DNA of 64,000 bases from Gamsiella multidivaricata (Eukaryota; Mortierellomycota; Mortierellomycetes; Mortierellales; Mortierellaceae), in NCBI RefSeq assembly GCF_025024155.1, contig NW_026251769.1:124001-188000 (forward strand). Reading direction: 5' to 3'. The notes below the pieces were generated by a model. The model saw only the letters and a list, made by a program, of their open reading frames with translations, was not told where the DNA came from and ran no database searches. A program made the translations under genes and the position numbers. This document shows positions 1 to 12,528 of this stretch, piece after piece (the first letter of the stretch is position 1; each line of letters starts with the position of its first letter).

Positions 1-2123
1 TTTTTTTTTTTTTTTTTTGTTTGGACGCACACAGTTAGTTTTCCACCTGGGAACCCTGTTCTTCGGCATGAGTTAATCCCTGATGGTATGAAATCAATCT
101 GCTCCGCTTACAGTTCAAACATTCTCGTGATGATATCCTTGGTCAACTTGGGGATGCTGGGTTCCACGGATTCCAAAAACTGTGCAGGTGAACTGAATAT
201 CCTGGTGACATCGTTGCCCCATAGCATCTCGACGAGTACTTGCCCCAGACACCAGATGTCATGCTTCCTGGTGTAAACGATGGACGCCTCCTGAGGATCC
301 GGTGATGGCCATGCTCTGGGGACTTCCTGGCCAGCGTCAACATTGAAACTGAATATCTTGTGCATGTCCAATAGTCGTCGATGGTAGCTCGTGTTGTTGA
401 GTTTAATGTTTCCATTCGGATCCAGCACAATGTTCTTCAGCCTGATGTCTATGAGATGAGTACAGACGCATTAAAAATAAATCTACGCCTGCAGATAACA
501 GCTATGTTTAAAGTAGTCCCATATCCGATCCCCTTACCCTTGTGAATAACATTGTTAGAGTGGAGATAGACTAACGCTTGCAGGAGCTCCTTGAGGTATC
601 TCCGGGTCTTATCAAGTTTGACACTGCCTGCAATGTTGATAAGCGATTCCAGAGAGGTCATATTCGCAGAACCCCCGTCTGTCAAAACATGAAGGTTCCA
701 TCCATTGGCGGTTTTCTCAAGGCGAGAGTCCAAGATGGAGACGAGATGGTGATGCCGCAACAGTTTTAACCTTGACAACTCCTTTTCTACGTCCTGTAGT
801 TTCTTCTTTCCAAGGTGGGTGCTGTAGTGCGGCGCTGTAATATCGAATGTCTTCAAGAGTAAGAATGGAACGTCTGCTGATGAATGTGGCCGTGCGGTGT
901 AGTTGGTAGGCAATGCAGAATAAGTGGAGCTGATCAAGCCGCGAGAAAGACACGAGCCTCTCAAAACAGAGCGGAAGGCAGGAGCCTAAAGCACACAGAA
1001 AAAAAGGGTGGACACTGTAAGTTCGGCGCCGTTACAAAAATCTCAACTGTCATGATCCGGGTCCTTCTTTTGATGGCGCATACCTGAGAATCTTCTGGGG
1101 AAATCATGATCGGCATTTCGAAATTCACGCTGACAGCATCCAGTCCATATCCGGATCCACCACCCGATCCGCCGTCCATGTATTCTCCGCCGAATTGCTC
1201 CTGTTGCTTGTTTTTGAGTTCCTTCTGGCGCTTCTTTTCCTCTTTGATCTTTTCCTCCTTGCGCATCAGATCTTCGCGAATTTTTTGGTCCAGAGTTCTG
1301 TCCGCATTCATCCTAGCCTCCATTTCGAGCTCCTGCTTCTTGGTCATCGCCTCAAATGCCCTCTCCTTTTCGTCCTTGTTCGTCTGCTCCACTCGCTGTA
1401 GCATTTGCTCGTGGAAACTCGTGTGTTTAATGAAGAGACTGGAATTGTTCTGGGTGATGTATTCCTGGACGAATGATGCTAATTCGTACATCATCTCCTG
1501 CCCAACTAATGCCTTTGCCTGGTTGGGAACGAGTTTCGATAATTCCTGAGCTTGCGCCGTAGACAGTCCTCTGGGATTCTCGATCTTCAAGTCTGGCGCT
1601 GTCCTGGGATATGTCTTCGTGAACCTAGTGGGCAATCCATGATTAGAAGCAAAAGGAAATGTAGTCAGGAAGACTGTAATCAAACGGGGAAATAATCAAA
1701 GTGGCCAAATGAGATACAGGCTCGCTTACTTGACGCGCAAGTCCACAGACACATATCGCTTCAATTCTTCCTCCTGAGGTAGTAGATGAAGCCGGAATTC
1801 GGGTACTGTAGGCACCATCTAGATTTGAAAGCGGCAGGGCGGAAAGGAAATGTCAGTCCTGGCACACTCTTCTGGCGAAACAGAGTAGAATTTGAATATT
1901 CCTCTGGAATATATACCTTCCATGCCGATGGTATGGTGATGGGCTGGTAATCCTCCATGTAAATGGCTATTACAATGACACAAGAAACGCAGCGGCCAGT
2001 TGGCATCTTTCTCACGCATATCACTAGGAATTTGCTACAGCAGCCAATGTGATATGTACCTTTAAGAGCCTCCAGCTCGTTTTCCTGCAGTTCTAAGAGT
2101 TCATCCTGGTTCATACCCGCCAT
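1..2123 (-). CDS. GCN2: GCN2-type eIF2alpha kinase, amino-terminal part (runs off the window)
   Basis: The product senses uncharged tRNA and phosphorylates eIF2alpha under amino-acid starvation. Only the amino-terminal half is present. Exons with matching phases are 2060-2123, 1917-1966, 1730-1818, 1084-1624, 538-985 and 112-448; the next exon below about position 90 is unresolved. The first exons encode an RWD domain (starts MAGMNQDELLELQENE, then AIYMEDYQPI), the domain that binds GCN1. A highly charged Lys/Glu coiled coil follows (about residues 150-230). Exons 5-6 encode a kinase fold (LLRHHHLVSILDSR, VYLHSNNVIHKDIRLKNIVLD, HDIWCLGQVLVEML). It lacks a normal HRD and DFG (HKDIRLKN, IKLNN), as expected for the GCN2 pseudokinase domain. 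The catalytic kinase, HisRS-like and ribosome-binding domains would lie outside the window. The start is the first ATG before the RWD domain. Confidence 0.88.
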
Positions 2124-3046
2124 GGCTTAATGGATTGGAGCCTGAAGTTGCAAGGAAGGGAGGACAAGTTGTGGTAAAGAAAGTGTGTGAACCAATGGGT
2201 GCTCCGAGTGTTGATTATCCAACCCGGAGAAGTAATTACAGATTTTCGATGGTTCAAGAGTTGGGAAAAGGGAAGGGGGCGTTCAATGAAAGGAAGAAGA
2301 GCAGTCGATCGCGTCTTCTGCCTTACAATGCCATGACCGAGGACATCATGCTGATGAATAAACGACACGCGACTGAGGGGAATGGAATGATTGAACGAGG
2401 AAGGAGCAAAAACCAACGGACGGACATCTTGATATGTGGTCAAAGTCATGTGACATAAACCTGCACTGACCAGGCTGCTCTGCTTGCGAGGCAGCACAAG
2501 CGAGGCACGTTTGTGCTAATCCCTTCAGACCAGATCGTGCCGACTTCACTGCGCCATATTTGCTGGTCTTTCCATTGATGCCGCTCTCTTTTCGATAACC
2601 CCCGCTCCTCATTCTTTTTGGTTCAATGAGCCATTGAGACATGGCATGGCCGGTATAGCGCAGCTATATATGTAAAGTGCCGTGGCAATGCGGGGAACAA
2701 GTTCCCGGGTAAGGAGTGCTTCGAGAGTATCCTGGCGGGGATAAGATTGGGTTTGGGATCGACAGCGCCCGCATAGAATACTTTCGAAGCCCGTGGAACC
2801 AAGGTCACATAACCTTAAAGTCCGTGCTAGGCCCATGCAAGGCACAGGGCAGGAAACCATATGTTGGAAACGGAATAAATAGCCCCCTGATCGTGGTTCT
2901 TCGCCCTTATCTCTGCATCACTCCACCCCACCACCCATCGCATCCACTACTTGGTCCGCTTCTTCTCTTTGCTGTACACTATCTCTCTCTCTCTCTCCAT
3001 TCGACACCCACACGCTTGCATACCTACCTAACAAAAATCATCCATC
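2124..3046. promoter_or_regulatory. Divergent intergenic region between GCN2 and HSP110
   Basis: About 920 bases separate the start codons of two divergent genes, so it should hold both promoters. Near HSP110 there is a TATA-like AATAAATAGC at about 2874-2883, an adjacent CCCCT (stress-response-element-like) and a CT-rich pyrimidine stretch at 2980-3000 just before the start. I did not find an unambiguous triple heat-shock element. The short open frames here have no recognisable product and I do not count them as genes. Confidence 0.4.
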
Positions 3047-5964
3047 ATGTCTGTCGTTGGTACGTATTCTACACCCATATCTTCCTTTCCCAGGCACACC
3101 AACAACAATTATCTTTCCCTCGCTTGCTCTACACTCCAGGACATGCTCTACACCCATGTGAACTAGGCAACTGACACTTGCAATGCTTCTTTTCCTGGCT
3201 CTAGGTATCGATTTCGGAAACTTACAAACAATTATCGCTGTTGCCAGAAACCGTGGTATCGACGTTATCTGCAATGAGGTCTCCAACCGCTTCACACCTG
3301 TAAGTGCCGCTCAGTTCCTTTTTGTTTCGACTTTTTGCTGCCACGATCTCAGTCCGTTGTTTGCTGAAGTAGATTGGACTTGACTGGACTGAGCCGGATT
3401 GGACTGAAAAGTGCTGGACGGAAGGAGAAACACGTTTTGTTCGGTTTGGTTCGACTCGATTCAGTTCGATTTGATCTTTATTCGATCTCTATTCGATCAT
3501 CATTCATGCCGTATCTTCTTATCGGTGCTTCTGTGTCCATTTTGTTTATCCTTTTTCCCTGGGAAGAAAAGAAAAGCACGCAGCAGGCAGGATGCGGGAG
3601 TAAAAGGCGGCCATTCATATGTCAAGGGAATAATGGGTCACTTCTGTAGGGCAGTTCGACTCTGTGCAACAAGCAAACCAAGTCAAAGCTTGTCAAAAAG
3701 TATCCATCAACTAACAAGAAACCTATCCTATTTCTTGAATCAAATAGACGCTCGTCTCGTTCGGACCCAAGCAGCGTTACCTCGGTGAGACCGCCAAGAC
3801 CCAGGAAATCTCCAACTTCAAGAACACCATCTCCTCCCTGAAGCGCCTTGTCGGTCGCACCTTTGCCGACAAGGAGATTCAGGAGATCGAGAAGCACTAC
3901 TTGACCGCCCCTTTGGTCGATGCCAATGGCCAGCTCGCCGTCAAGGTCAATTATCAGGGACAGGAGACAATCTTCACCACTGTTCAAATCTTTGCCATGT
4001 ACCTCACCAAAGTGAAGGAGATTGCCACCGTCGAAACCAAGCTTCCCGTCTCCGACTGCGTTATCGCCATCCCCTCCTGGTTCACAGATATTCAGCGTCG
4101 TGCTGTCTTGGATGCCTCAGAAATCGCTGGACTGAACGTCCTCCGTCTGATCAACGACTCCACCGCCACCGCTCTCGGCTACGGTATCACCAAGACTGAC
4201 CTGCCCGAGGACAAGCCCCGTAACGTTTGCTTTGTCGATGTCGGCCACTCCACCTACACTGTCTCAATTGTTTCGTTCATTAAGGGACAGCTCACTGTCA
4301 AGTCGCGCGCCTTTGACAGGCACTTTGGAGGTCGTGACTTTGACCGCATGTTGGTCGACCACTTTGCTGCAGAGTTCAAGACCAAGTACGGTATTGATGT
4401 CAAGTCCAATGGTAAGGCCATGATCCGCCTGATGGCTGGATGTGAAAAGCTGAAGAAGATGCTCTCCGCCAATGCTGAGGCTCCCCTCAACATCGAGTCT
4501 ATCATGGAGGATCGCGATGTGTCCTCGATGATGAAGCGTACCGAGTTTGAAGAGCTGGCAAAGGACTTGATTTCCCGCTCGGAGGCTCCTCTCCAGAAGG
4601 CTTTGGAGGACGCCGGCTTGTCGAAGGAAGAGATTGATGCTGTTGAAATGGTCGGAGGCTCAATCCGTATTCCCGCCCTCAAGGAACGCATTCAAGCTTT
4701 CTTTGGCAAGGACCTCTCCTCTACTTTGAACCAAGACGAGGCCACTGCTCGTGGAGCTGCCCTTCAGTGCGCCATCTTGTCCCCCTCATTCAAGGTCCGT
4801 GACTTTACCGTTCAGGATATCACTAACTACCCCATCAAGATGACCTGGCAGCCTACCCCTGAGGAGGATGAGACCGAGCTCGTCGTCTTCAACAAGAATA
4901 ACTCGATCCCCTCGACCAAGGTTCTGACCTTCTACCGCTCCGAACCTTTCGATCTCGAGGCCCATTACGCTGAGCCTCAGGATATTCCCGCTGGCATTAA
5001 CCCCTGGATCGGCCGTTTCTCTATCAAGAAGGTTGAGCCTGTCAACGGCGAGCCCGCCTGCGTCAAGGTCAAGGCCAGAATTAACATCCACGGTGTTTTG
5101 ACTGTCGAAAGCGCTTACGTTGTTGAGGAGGTCATCAAGGAGGAGTTGATTGAGGAAAACGCCAATGCCGATACTGAGAACCCTGATGCTCCTTTGACCC
5201 GCAAGGTCAAGAAGCTGGTCAAGAAGGGCGATCTTCCCGTTGTTAGTGCCACCTCTGCTCTTGACCGCGCTATCATCAACGAACTGAGAGAAAAGGAGAT
5301 GGAGATGATTGCCGCGGACAAGCTGGTCGTCGACACTGAGATGGCGAAGAACACGCTGGAGGAGTACATCTACGACACCCGTTCGAAGGTCAATGGTGGC
5401 GTCTACGCGAGCTATATCAACCCCAGTGACAAGGACAAGTTCTTAGAGGACCTGAACAACGCCGAGAACTGGTTGTATGATGAGGGCGACGAGACGACCA
5501 AGTCGGTTTATACTGCCAAGTTGGCTGAGCTCCAGGTTGTCGGTAACCCTGTTATCCACCGCTACCGTGAGGCCGAGGCCCGCCCCGCCGCTGCCCGAGA
5601 GCTCCATGAGACCATCAACAACTTGATGGCCCAGGCCACCAGCACCGAGGAGAGGTACGCACACATCCCTGTGGAGGAGAAGAACAAGATCGTGGAGAAG
5701 TGCTCGAAGGCACAAACATGGATCGAGAACAAGATGGAGCGCCAGTCGATGCTGAAGAAGTACGAGGAACCTGCCTTGACCTCGGCCGATATCCGCAAGC
5801 AGCGCGATGACCTCGTTTACTTTGCCACACCCATCCTCAACAAGCCCAAGCCCAAGCCTGTTGTTGTTGAGACCCCTCCCGAGGCTGCGTCCTCGCCAAA
5901 CCCCGAGCGCAAGACCACTCCTGAGACTAAGGAGGACGATACTAAGGACATGGACATTGACTAA
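3047..5964 (+). CDS. SSE1: HSP110-family chaperone (Sse1/HSPA4-like)
   Basis: Cytosolic HSP110 proteins are nucleotide-exchange factors for HSP70 and hold unfolded clients. Exons are 3047-3059, 3205-3299 and 3748-5964, giving 774 residues, close to the usual HSP110 length. The first exon encodes only MSVV plus one base. The actin-like ATPase begins [18 protein letters not shown], where HSP110 has FGN in place of the HSP70 FGT, and continues with [25 protein letters not shown] and [10 protein letters not shown]. The nucleotide-site loop [14 protein letters not shown] is present. The beta-sandwich and extended acidic/lysine-rich linker (about residues 490-530) and a long helical lid follow. The tail ends in acidic DDTKDMDID. 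The gene is divergent from GCN2, and codon use is strongly biased to C-ending codons, consistent with high expression. Confidence 0.95.
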
Positions 5965-6202
5965 ATCGTTCATGGACAGCCTGTGCCTCTTTCCCCCTTA
6001 CCACCATAGTACATAGTGCTCTTGTATACACCTTTGCTCACTCACCAACCTCATTCATAAAGATATCATCATTGTTTTTTTTTCATTGAAAATGACTGCC
6101 TCACAGGTTATCTTTGATCTTTTGCAGGCAACTCTTGTGCTTCATGAAACAATAGCTTCGTGTGTAACATCAATTGGCGTCGCGATAACTCGTTAGCTAC
6201 GA

Positions 6203-9200
6203 CTATCTTCCTGGGGGCTTGAAACTTGCAAGCATATCCCTCCAACTGAGATCCGTCCACAGTTCCTTGAGCAGCTGGATCGTATTCACGATCGCTCGCA
6301 TCTGGCCAACACCGAGCTCCAAAGGTTCCTGAATCCAGCCGCTGGTCCTCGCACCCAGCACTGGGGATTTTCGAGACCGACCTTTACCAACAAAAGATGA
6401 TTAGTCAACCTATTAGCACTCGTTGCGAAATAACGGTATGCTTGGTGCAACTGGTACTGGTGTTTGTAGAGCAGGTGGACGGCTACGGCGATTGTAACAG
6501 TCGAGAGAAGCATCAGGTATAGATATTTGATCAGAACCTGGAATGGCGCCGAGTGGCCTCTGACCTGCCATTCCCTGGAGTTCGAGATCGCACAAGTCGT
6601 GAACAATTGTTGAGGCTGAGGCTGAGGCTGCTTTGGGAGCTGACAAGCCCTGGTCTGCTCTAGCTCCATATGCAGGGTCTCTAGCTCCTGCCAAGACTCT
6701 TCCAGCCTGTGCTCGAGGACTTGTTTCTCGTGGATTGACAGGACTGCCTCTTGAATTGATGCAAACCCAAACACTTTTTCCTAACAAAGCATCGTATCAA
6801 AGGAAGTTGAAAAAAAAAAAAAAAATGCAAGAGTTGGTCATTAATATTATCAGGGATCATGGGCACTTTCTTTATCTTCTCTTTTTTTCTTCTTTTTTTA
6901 CCTTGATGAGCTCTTGATTCAGTTCTTGCACAGTACACTCCTTTGCTTGTAAGCCTATCTCTGTGTTCTGACATCTCTCCAGCATATCTGCCATTTCTTG
7001 TACCAACTGGTCGATTCGGTTCGTCAGTAAATATTCTTGATCATGTAGACGTGCCGCTGCCTGCTTCCAGTACAAGAGCTGCATCCGTGCCGTCGCCAGC
7101 TCAAGTGTTCTCGGGGAGGTACGTTCGGTCCTTGCTGATAAAAGGCCTGTAGAAATACTGGCTCGAATGGAAGGAGATGCGCAGGTAATGATAGATGATC
7201 GAGGAGGAGGTGACTGATCCAGCAGAGGAGAATCTGGAAGAGGTGGAAGAAGATGATCTGGAGTGAAAGTCTCGATCAAATTCTGAGAAACTGCTCTATT
7301 CTCGATCGACAGTGAACCTGGGAGCGAGATTGGGCTCGACAGATGTCCTGTATCCAAGCTAGAAGCTTCGCACTCAAGGTTCAATATGCCATGTCTGTTT
7401 TTCTTGGAGTAAAACACGAGCTCTGGCTCAAATGCCCGCATTGGTATCCATCCTGGCGAGTTGTTCCCGGACGGCGCCGCATCCTCGTGCTGATTTTCTG
7501 GGCTCGTATTCTCAGACGAGGGTACCTCGAAGCAGGCTATGATCTGAAGGCAAGGGTCGAATTGTACTCGCTTCAGCACAGAGGTGTCGATACTTTCCGT
7601 CGTGACATTTAAAGCACCCAGTATGGCGCTCGTTACCTGCTGCGATGACATCACACATGGATTGTTGATATGAATGTTAAAGCTACTCTCCTCAAAGTTG
7701 GACGCGATCTCATCCTGCTCTCTTTCCTGCTCTAGCTCGCCATAGAGATTCAGTTGTTGTACTCTGTTCCACAACAGCCGCCTCTCGGGCCCTCTTTCCC
7801 TCTCCCCTCCTTGATCCACCTCGGCGCAGATCTGGAGTAGTCGGTCAAAATCGATGTAAATGATACTAGTCTCTTGATCGTCGTCGTCATTTGCGTCGAA
7901 ATGGCACGCCTTGGTCACCGCATCGCGCTCCTGCTCATTCTGATACTCCATCTGCATTAGCTCCGTAGGTACCAAACCCTTGGAGCCAACCATCGAACCT
8001 TGTTGCATCTCGCTATTCAATTTCGCCTTCGACTCGATCCCTAAGACTTTGACACCTTTAGTCTTCAATTGTTCCACATCTTCGAAACTGCCGACGGAGG
8101 CTGATGCTTCCCAATATCGAGTACTCAATGTAGCGGACATGAGTACCGGCGACCCCTCTACCAACTCGTTCCTCTGTTCCTCGGTCATAGGCTCTCGAAA
8201 TCGCAAATATGTAGTGGATTGCGTTGAAATCGATAATACTGATTTTTGTTCCTCGAATCGGTCAATTTTTGCTCTCTCCTTCGCTACTGTGTATCCTCGT
8301 TCCTGGAGATTAGGTAACGGAGCCTCGCTGGACTGGTCACGGTCGTCTTCTTTAGTCAAGTCCAAACTATTTCTATCATTACGAGTTCCGGAGTCGACAG
8401 TACTGTATTGGCAATAGAACTAGTGTCCTCTGTGTCCGTGCTTGTGAAGGAAAGAGTGTCAAATGACTGTGATGATCCGAGATCTAGAAATACACTCCTG
8501 GGCAACTTGCTGCCATAGCTCTCTTCTTCACCATCATCACTGCTGTCATGGTTGTAAATAGGTGACGGTAGATCATCATATCTTTCAGAATCATCCAGCT
8601 GATCCGTATCTCCAGCAATGTCATGATGCTTTAAAGTCTCCAAGTTGCTCACGCTTGCTGTGGCGGCGAGTAAACTTAGGATAGGTCGGAAGAAGGAGCC
8701 CTTGGACAAAGACTGGTTGGTATGGGGCGGTCCGGTGTGGCCGCTCAATTTTGAAAACGCTCTTTGGTTATGCTGTGTGGATAGTTGTGGATTCGCTTCT
8801 GCACTGACTCGAGACTGGTTATGAAACTGCTGTTGCTCCTCCAATTGATAGTAATGACTCTGATCTGAGGCGAGTGGTGCAGCTGTGGAAGATGAGGATG
8901 CCAATCCGATTCGAGTGCAGGATGGAGAAAGGTAGGCACCAGATGTGAAGAAATGGTTGAAAGGACCAGCAGAGGCCGGCTGACGTACTTTTTGTTGCGA
9001 CTGTTGCCGCCGCTGCTGTTGATGTTGGTGACAGTGGTCATCCTGGCTCGCGACCGAATCGTCATGCCTCTGGATATAACTCATCCGTGTCGTAACCGCT
9101 GCTGAATCCATTGCGTTATTGGCGGCGGTATCAAGTACATCTTCTAGATCCTTTTGCTGTTCACCTACTCCTATTACATTCACGCAGCTGCAGGCGGTTG

Positions 9201-9660
9201 ATGTATTAAATGCCACAGAGAGGTCATCGGCCGAGCTATTTTGTTGGTGCTCTCGCAACTCTTCAAAGGACATCCTGGGGTGGTTGCAAATGGTTTGTTG
9301 CTCAGGTAGGCTATTGAGCTTTTGAGAGTGCAGCGCTGATTTTGATTTGAGCGCCTCAGCACTGGCGCTTTCAGGGGATCCGCATTCAAGCAAAACTATT
9401 GGTATACTTTGTGCTGGTGAGGAAGGATGCGAGCATATGGAAGAGGAGGAGGTTGATCTTGGCAGCTTGAGCATGCTGCCAAGGTTCAGTTTGCTGTTAG
9501 TGAAATCGATTATGTGAAGGTAGGGGTTGCTTCTGCAAAAGATTAAAAAGAGATCGCGGGGAAAGGTAATGGCGAGTGAGTGAGTAGAAGAGGGACGATC
9601 TATGCTGCAGGCAAAGGGCATATTGGAACAACGGAGACGCGTTTGGTAGACGCGTCTCAT
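6203..9660 (-). CDS. Unrecognised coiled-coil protein with a near-C-terminal membrane segment
   Basis: I do not recognise this family. Four exons fit in phase: 8383-9660, 6902-8332, 6388-6780 and 6203-6328. The 8382-8333 intron is only 50 nt (GTAATG...ACCAG) with a CTTGACTAA branch-like site. The product is about 1,075 residues if it starts at 9660; ATGs at 9621 and 9474 are alternatives, and a strong acceptor near 9534 suggests the 5' end may be spliced. The first third is Ser/Gln-rich and low in complexity, the middle is acidic, and a coiled coil covers roughly the last 250 residues before the membrane. The hydrophobic stretch YLYLMLLSTVTIAVAVHLLY lies near residue 1,000 and about 65 residues follow. 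The layout resembles a tail-region-anchored tether of an internal membrane, which is inference. Confidence 0.7.
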
Positions 9661-9836
9661 CTCCTTCCTTAAATGGACACGCCACCAACCTTATAACATA
9701 TAGTGCAGAAGAGCCCTTAACAGAAGTCCTTTGTTTTGAATCCAATAGAAAAAAAAAAGTGCCTGACCGTTTGATAGACCTCCAACACTAACCATCAACC
9801 ACACCGCCACCGACGCTTTGCAGCTCCACATCAGTC

Positions 9837-10914
9837 ATGACACGATACACCAAACTGGAGAGGAAGCGCCATGTCGACGCCTCAGAGTCTTTTTCAGTCA
9901 CACCACTGATGCCCTCCAAGAACGTGCAGCCTTCGTCTTCAACGTCAATCGATGGCTCAACACCGAGTAAACAATCAGAAACACCTAAGGAACGTAAGGC
10001 GCAGGGCGAGAAGAACGCCAGCAAGAAAAGAAAAGCAGAAGATTCGTCCGTAGCACACAATGGTGCAACGCCAGGAGAGGCAGCGGTCGAAGATGGTACT
10101 GGTCCTTCCAAGAAAGCCAAGGGTGCGAAGAAGAAAGGGAAGGGCAAGAACAAGGGCGAAGCTGGCGAGAATGGGCCAACTGGAGGAGGTAGGAATAGTC
10201 AGGCCAACCATGACACTGGCGATGTGTTCAAGGACTACTTGAAGCGCTTTATGCTAACATTAATATTTGATTGATAGTAGACAATTCGGCAAAGTCAGAG
10301 AGGCGCCGACTGAGGAGACAAAAGGAGAAGGGCAACGCAGCTGTAAGCGCTCAAATTCTGGCTTGCATAGTCCAATGTCGATCAAAGACTCTGAAAGTTG
10401 GGCTTATCTAGACATGATATTGATTTTTCCTTCGATCGACATTTTTATCTACTAGGTCTGCTTTGCTTGCCGTAAGACAGGGCACAGCGCCAAGAACTGC
10501 AAAGAATCGTCAGGAGTGGGCATGTGTTACAGCTGTGGTTCATTAGAGCATATGACAAAGGACTGCAAGAAGCTATCCAAGGATGGCAACAAGTTCAAGT
10601 TTGCGACATGTTTTGTTTGCAAGGAACAGGGCCATCTTGCAGGACAATGCCCTAAGAACGAACGAGGATTATACCCGAACGGGGGCTCATGTCGCTTTTG
10701 TGACAAGGTCGATCACTTGGCCAAGGACTGCAAGCTGACTAAAGAGGATGTCGGTACAGTAACACTGGGCAAGATTGATCTGGTGCAGGGTGCAGATGAC
10801 GATGACTTCCATATCTTTGTGGATGAGAAGCGCAAATTGGTAGAGGAACAAAAGACGATCAAGAGGATGGTCAAACCCCAGATAAAGACACCGAAGAAGG
10901 TCGTTTCCTTTTGA
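9837..10914 (+). CDS. ZCCHC9-like CCHC zinc-knuckle protein
   Basis: Exons 9837-10188, 10281-10342 and 10456-10914 join in phase to 290 residues. The amino-terminal half is lysine-rich and disordered with nuclear-localisation-like KKAKGAKKKGKGKNKG. The C-terminal exon carries four CCHC zinc knuckles: CFACRKTGHSAKNC, CYSCGSLEHMTKDC, CFVCKEQGHLAGQC and CRFCDKVDHLAKDC. Spacing, the GLYPNGG linker before the last knuckle and the PKKVVSF ending match the animal ZCCHC9 family, nucleolar RNA-binding proteins linked to pre-rRNA processing and exosome recruitment. The functional link comes from the family, not this sequence. The splice before knuckle 1 (NAA|VCFACRK) matches the family alignment and supports the model. 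Confidence 0.88.
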
Positions 10915-11372
10915 TCCCCTCGGAATATCAAATAAATGTAGCGTATCGTTCACTCAAGAAGCGTTCTTGAATGGTTCCCTCGATCCATCCTGGCAGCTGG
11001 CTATGAAATGAAAATGAAAATGAAAGTATAAAAAATGCCACCACTGGAGTGGAGGCCGCTCAGTTGAACAATGTTTTTCCTGGGGATGTGGCGATCGACG
11101 TTCTGCCCGTTCTTTTCGTCCACAGCTTCCACGGGCGGAACTGCCATATATGGAAGCGGGATGTGACTTGTTCTCTCAAAGCAAAGCAACGGACGGAGTC
11201 ATTGTGCGGAGCACTGGGCTGGTCCTGGGGAGGGCACTCACGCCCAACAAAAACAACAAACACAGGAGCTGATCTCTTTCCATCGCCTTCTTTCTACTTC
11301 TTCATCCCGCCTAGCGCTCCTCTTCCTCTCGCTTCCCTCCCTAACCCCGAACCTGTAATAATATCCTTCGCC
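10915..11372. promoter_or_regulatory. Intergenic region upstream of mitochondrial GrpE
   Basis: The 458 bases between the ZCCHC9-like stop and the GrpE start include AGAAGCGTTCTTGAATGG at about 10960-10977. It contains TTCTTGAA, a heat-shock-factor half-site pair (TTCnnGAA) flanked by another GAA. A pyrimidine-rich tract (11280-11340) precedes the start codon. The heat-shock-element reading is tentative because the third half-site is off-register. Confidence 0.3.
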
Positions 11373-12235
11373 ATGTCGCTCTCTATTTTCTCCTCATCCC
11401 TCAAGGGATCTGTCCTCAAGGCCGTCCGTGTCTCCGCCGCCACTCCCGCTTTAAGACCCGCTTCTGTCTGGACCTCAAGGCTCTACTCAACCGGGAGCAG
11501 CAATAACGGCAACAACAAGGAGAACAAGGACGAAAAGGATAACAGTAGCAATAGCAAGGAGGGCGCTAACGCTCAGGACACAGCAGCAGCACAAGCCGGA
11601 GCAGAATCAGCATCAGGCGAATCAGCACCGAGCGAGAACGGCAAGTCTGCCCACGAAGAGGCCTTGGCCGCCAAGGATAAGCAGATCGCCGACTTTAAGG
11701 TAACAATAGCAATGAAGACACTATAGCACCATATTCCCAGCAATGTTCAATGGTACTGATCGCCGCTCACCCATAACCTATTTGAAATCAACAGGATCGT
11801 TTGTTGCGCACACTTGCAGATATGGAGAATCTCCGCAATAGAACCGCCAAGGAGGTTGCCAACACCAAGGACTATGCGATTCAAAAGTTCGCCAAGGATC
11901 TCTTGGATACGGCTGATATCTTGGCCTTGGCCATCAAGAACGTGCCCCAGGAGGAAATCGCCGAGAGCTCAGCCAACAATCACTTGAAATCGTTGCACAC
12001 GGGTGTCTCGATGACAAGGGACGAGCTCCTCAAGACCTTCAAGCGGTACGGTGTCGAACCCTTCGATCCCATCAACGAGAAGTTCGACCCCAACTTGCAC
12101 CAGGCCAACTTTCAGGTCCCCATGCCTGGCAAGGAGCCAGGCACCGTGTTTGATGTCCAGAAGGCCGGATACATGATCAAGGGACGTGTCTTGCGGCCGG
12201 CGCAGGTCGGTGTTGTCCAGTCAACCGATAATTAA
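11373..12235 (+). CDS. MGE1: Mitochondrial GrpE, nucleotide-exchange factor of mtHSP70
   Basis: Exons 11373-11699 and 11795-12235 encode 255 residues. Mge1 releases ADP from mitochondrial HSP70 in the presequence import motor and in matrix folding. The amino terminus is a mitochondrial presequence (MSLSIFSSSLKGSVLKAVRV ... SRLYST), then a low-complexity Asn/Ala/Glu linker. The GrpE signature begins at the exon boundary: a long dimerising helix (DRLLRTLADMENLRNRTAKE), then FAKDLLDTADILALAI, and the beta domain with GVEPFDPINEKFDPNLHQA, VFDVQKAGYMIKGRVLRPAQVGV. The start is the first ATG after a pyrimidine-rich leader. An in-frame upstream extension exists but has no coding character. Confidence 0.94.
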
Positions 12236-12528
12236 AAACCAATATCCTGCCTGAGACTCGTTGGATCGTGGTTTGGAATGGGAAGGGTGGATCGGCATGG
12301 AATATGAGCAAAACGTTCCTGGGCATCATAGTTATCTTTTTTTTCTTCTTTTTTTTTTTTTTTTCGTTCTTCGTTCGGCAACATCGTAATATTAGAGCAT
12401 CTCTTTTCTTGTCTTCTTTCGCATTGACAGTGCGCACAATGTAACCCAATCAATACATCATATATACATAGAGCTGGAATCAGACAGCCGACATGTTTAT
12501 TGTTGGAGATGTTTGGATTCGAAGCCGA

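Noticed and set aside
4254..5973. Several long - strand frames over HSP110
   Set aside because: They are shadows of the third-codon bias of HSP110; the + strand protein is unambiguous.
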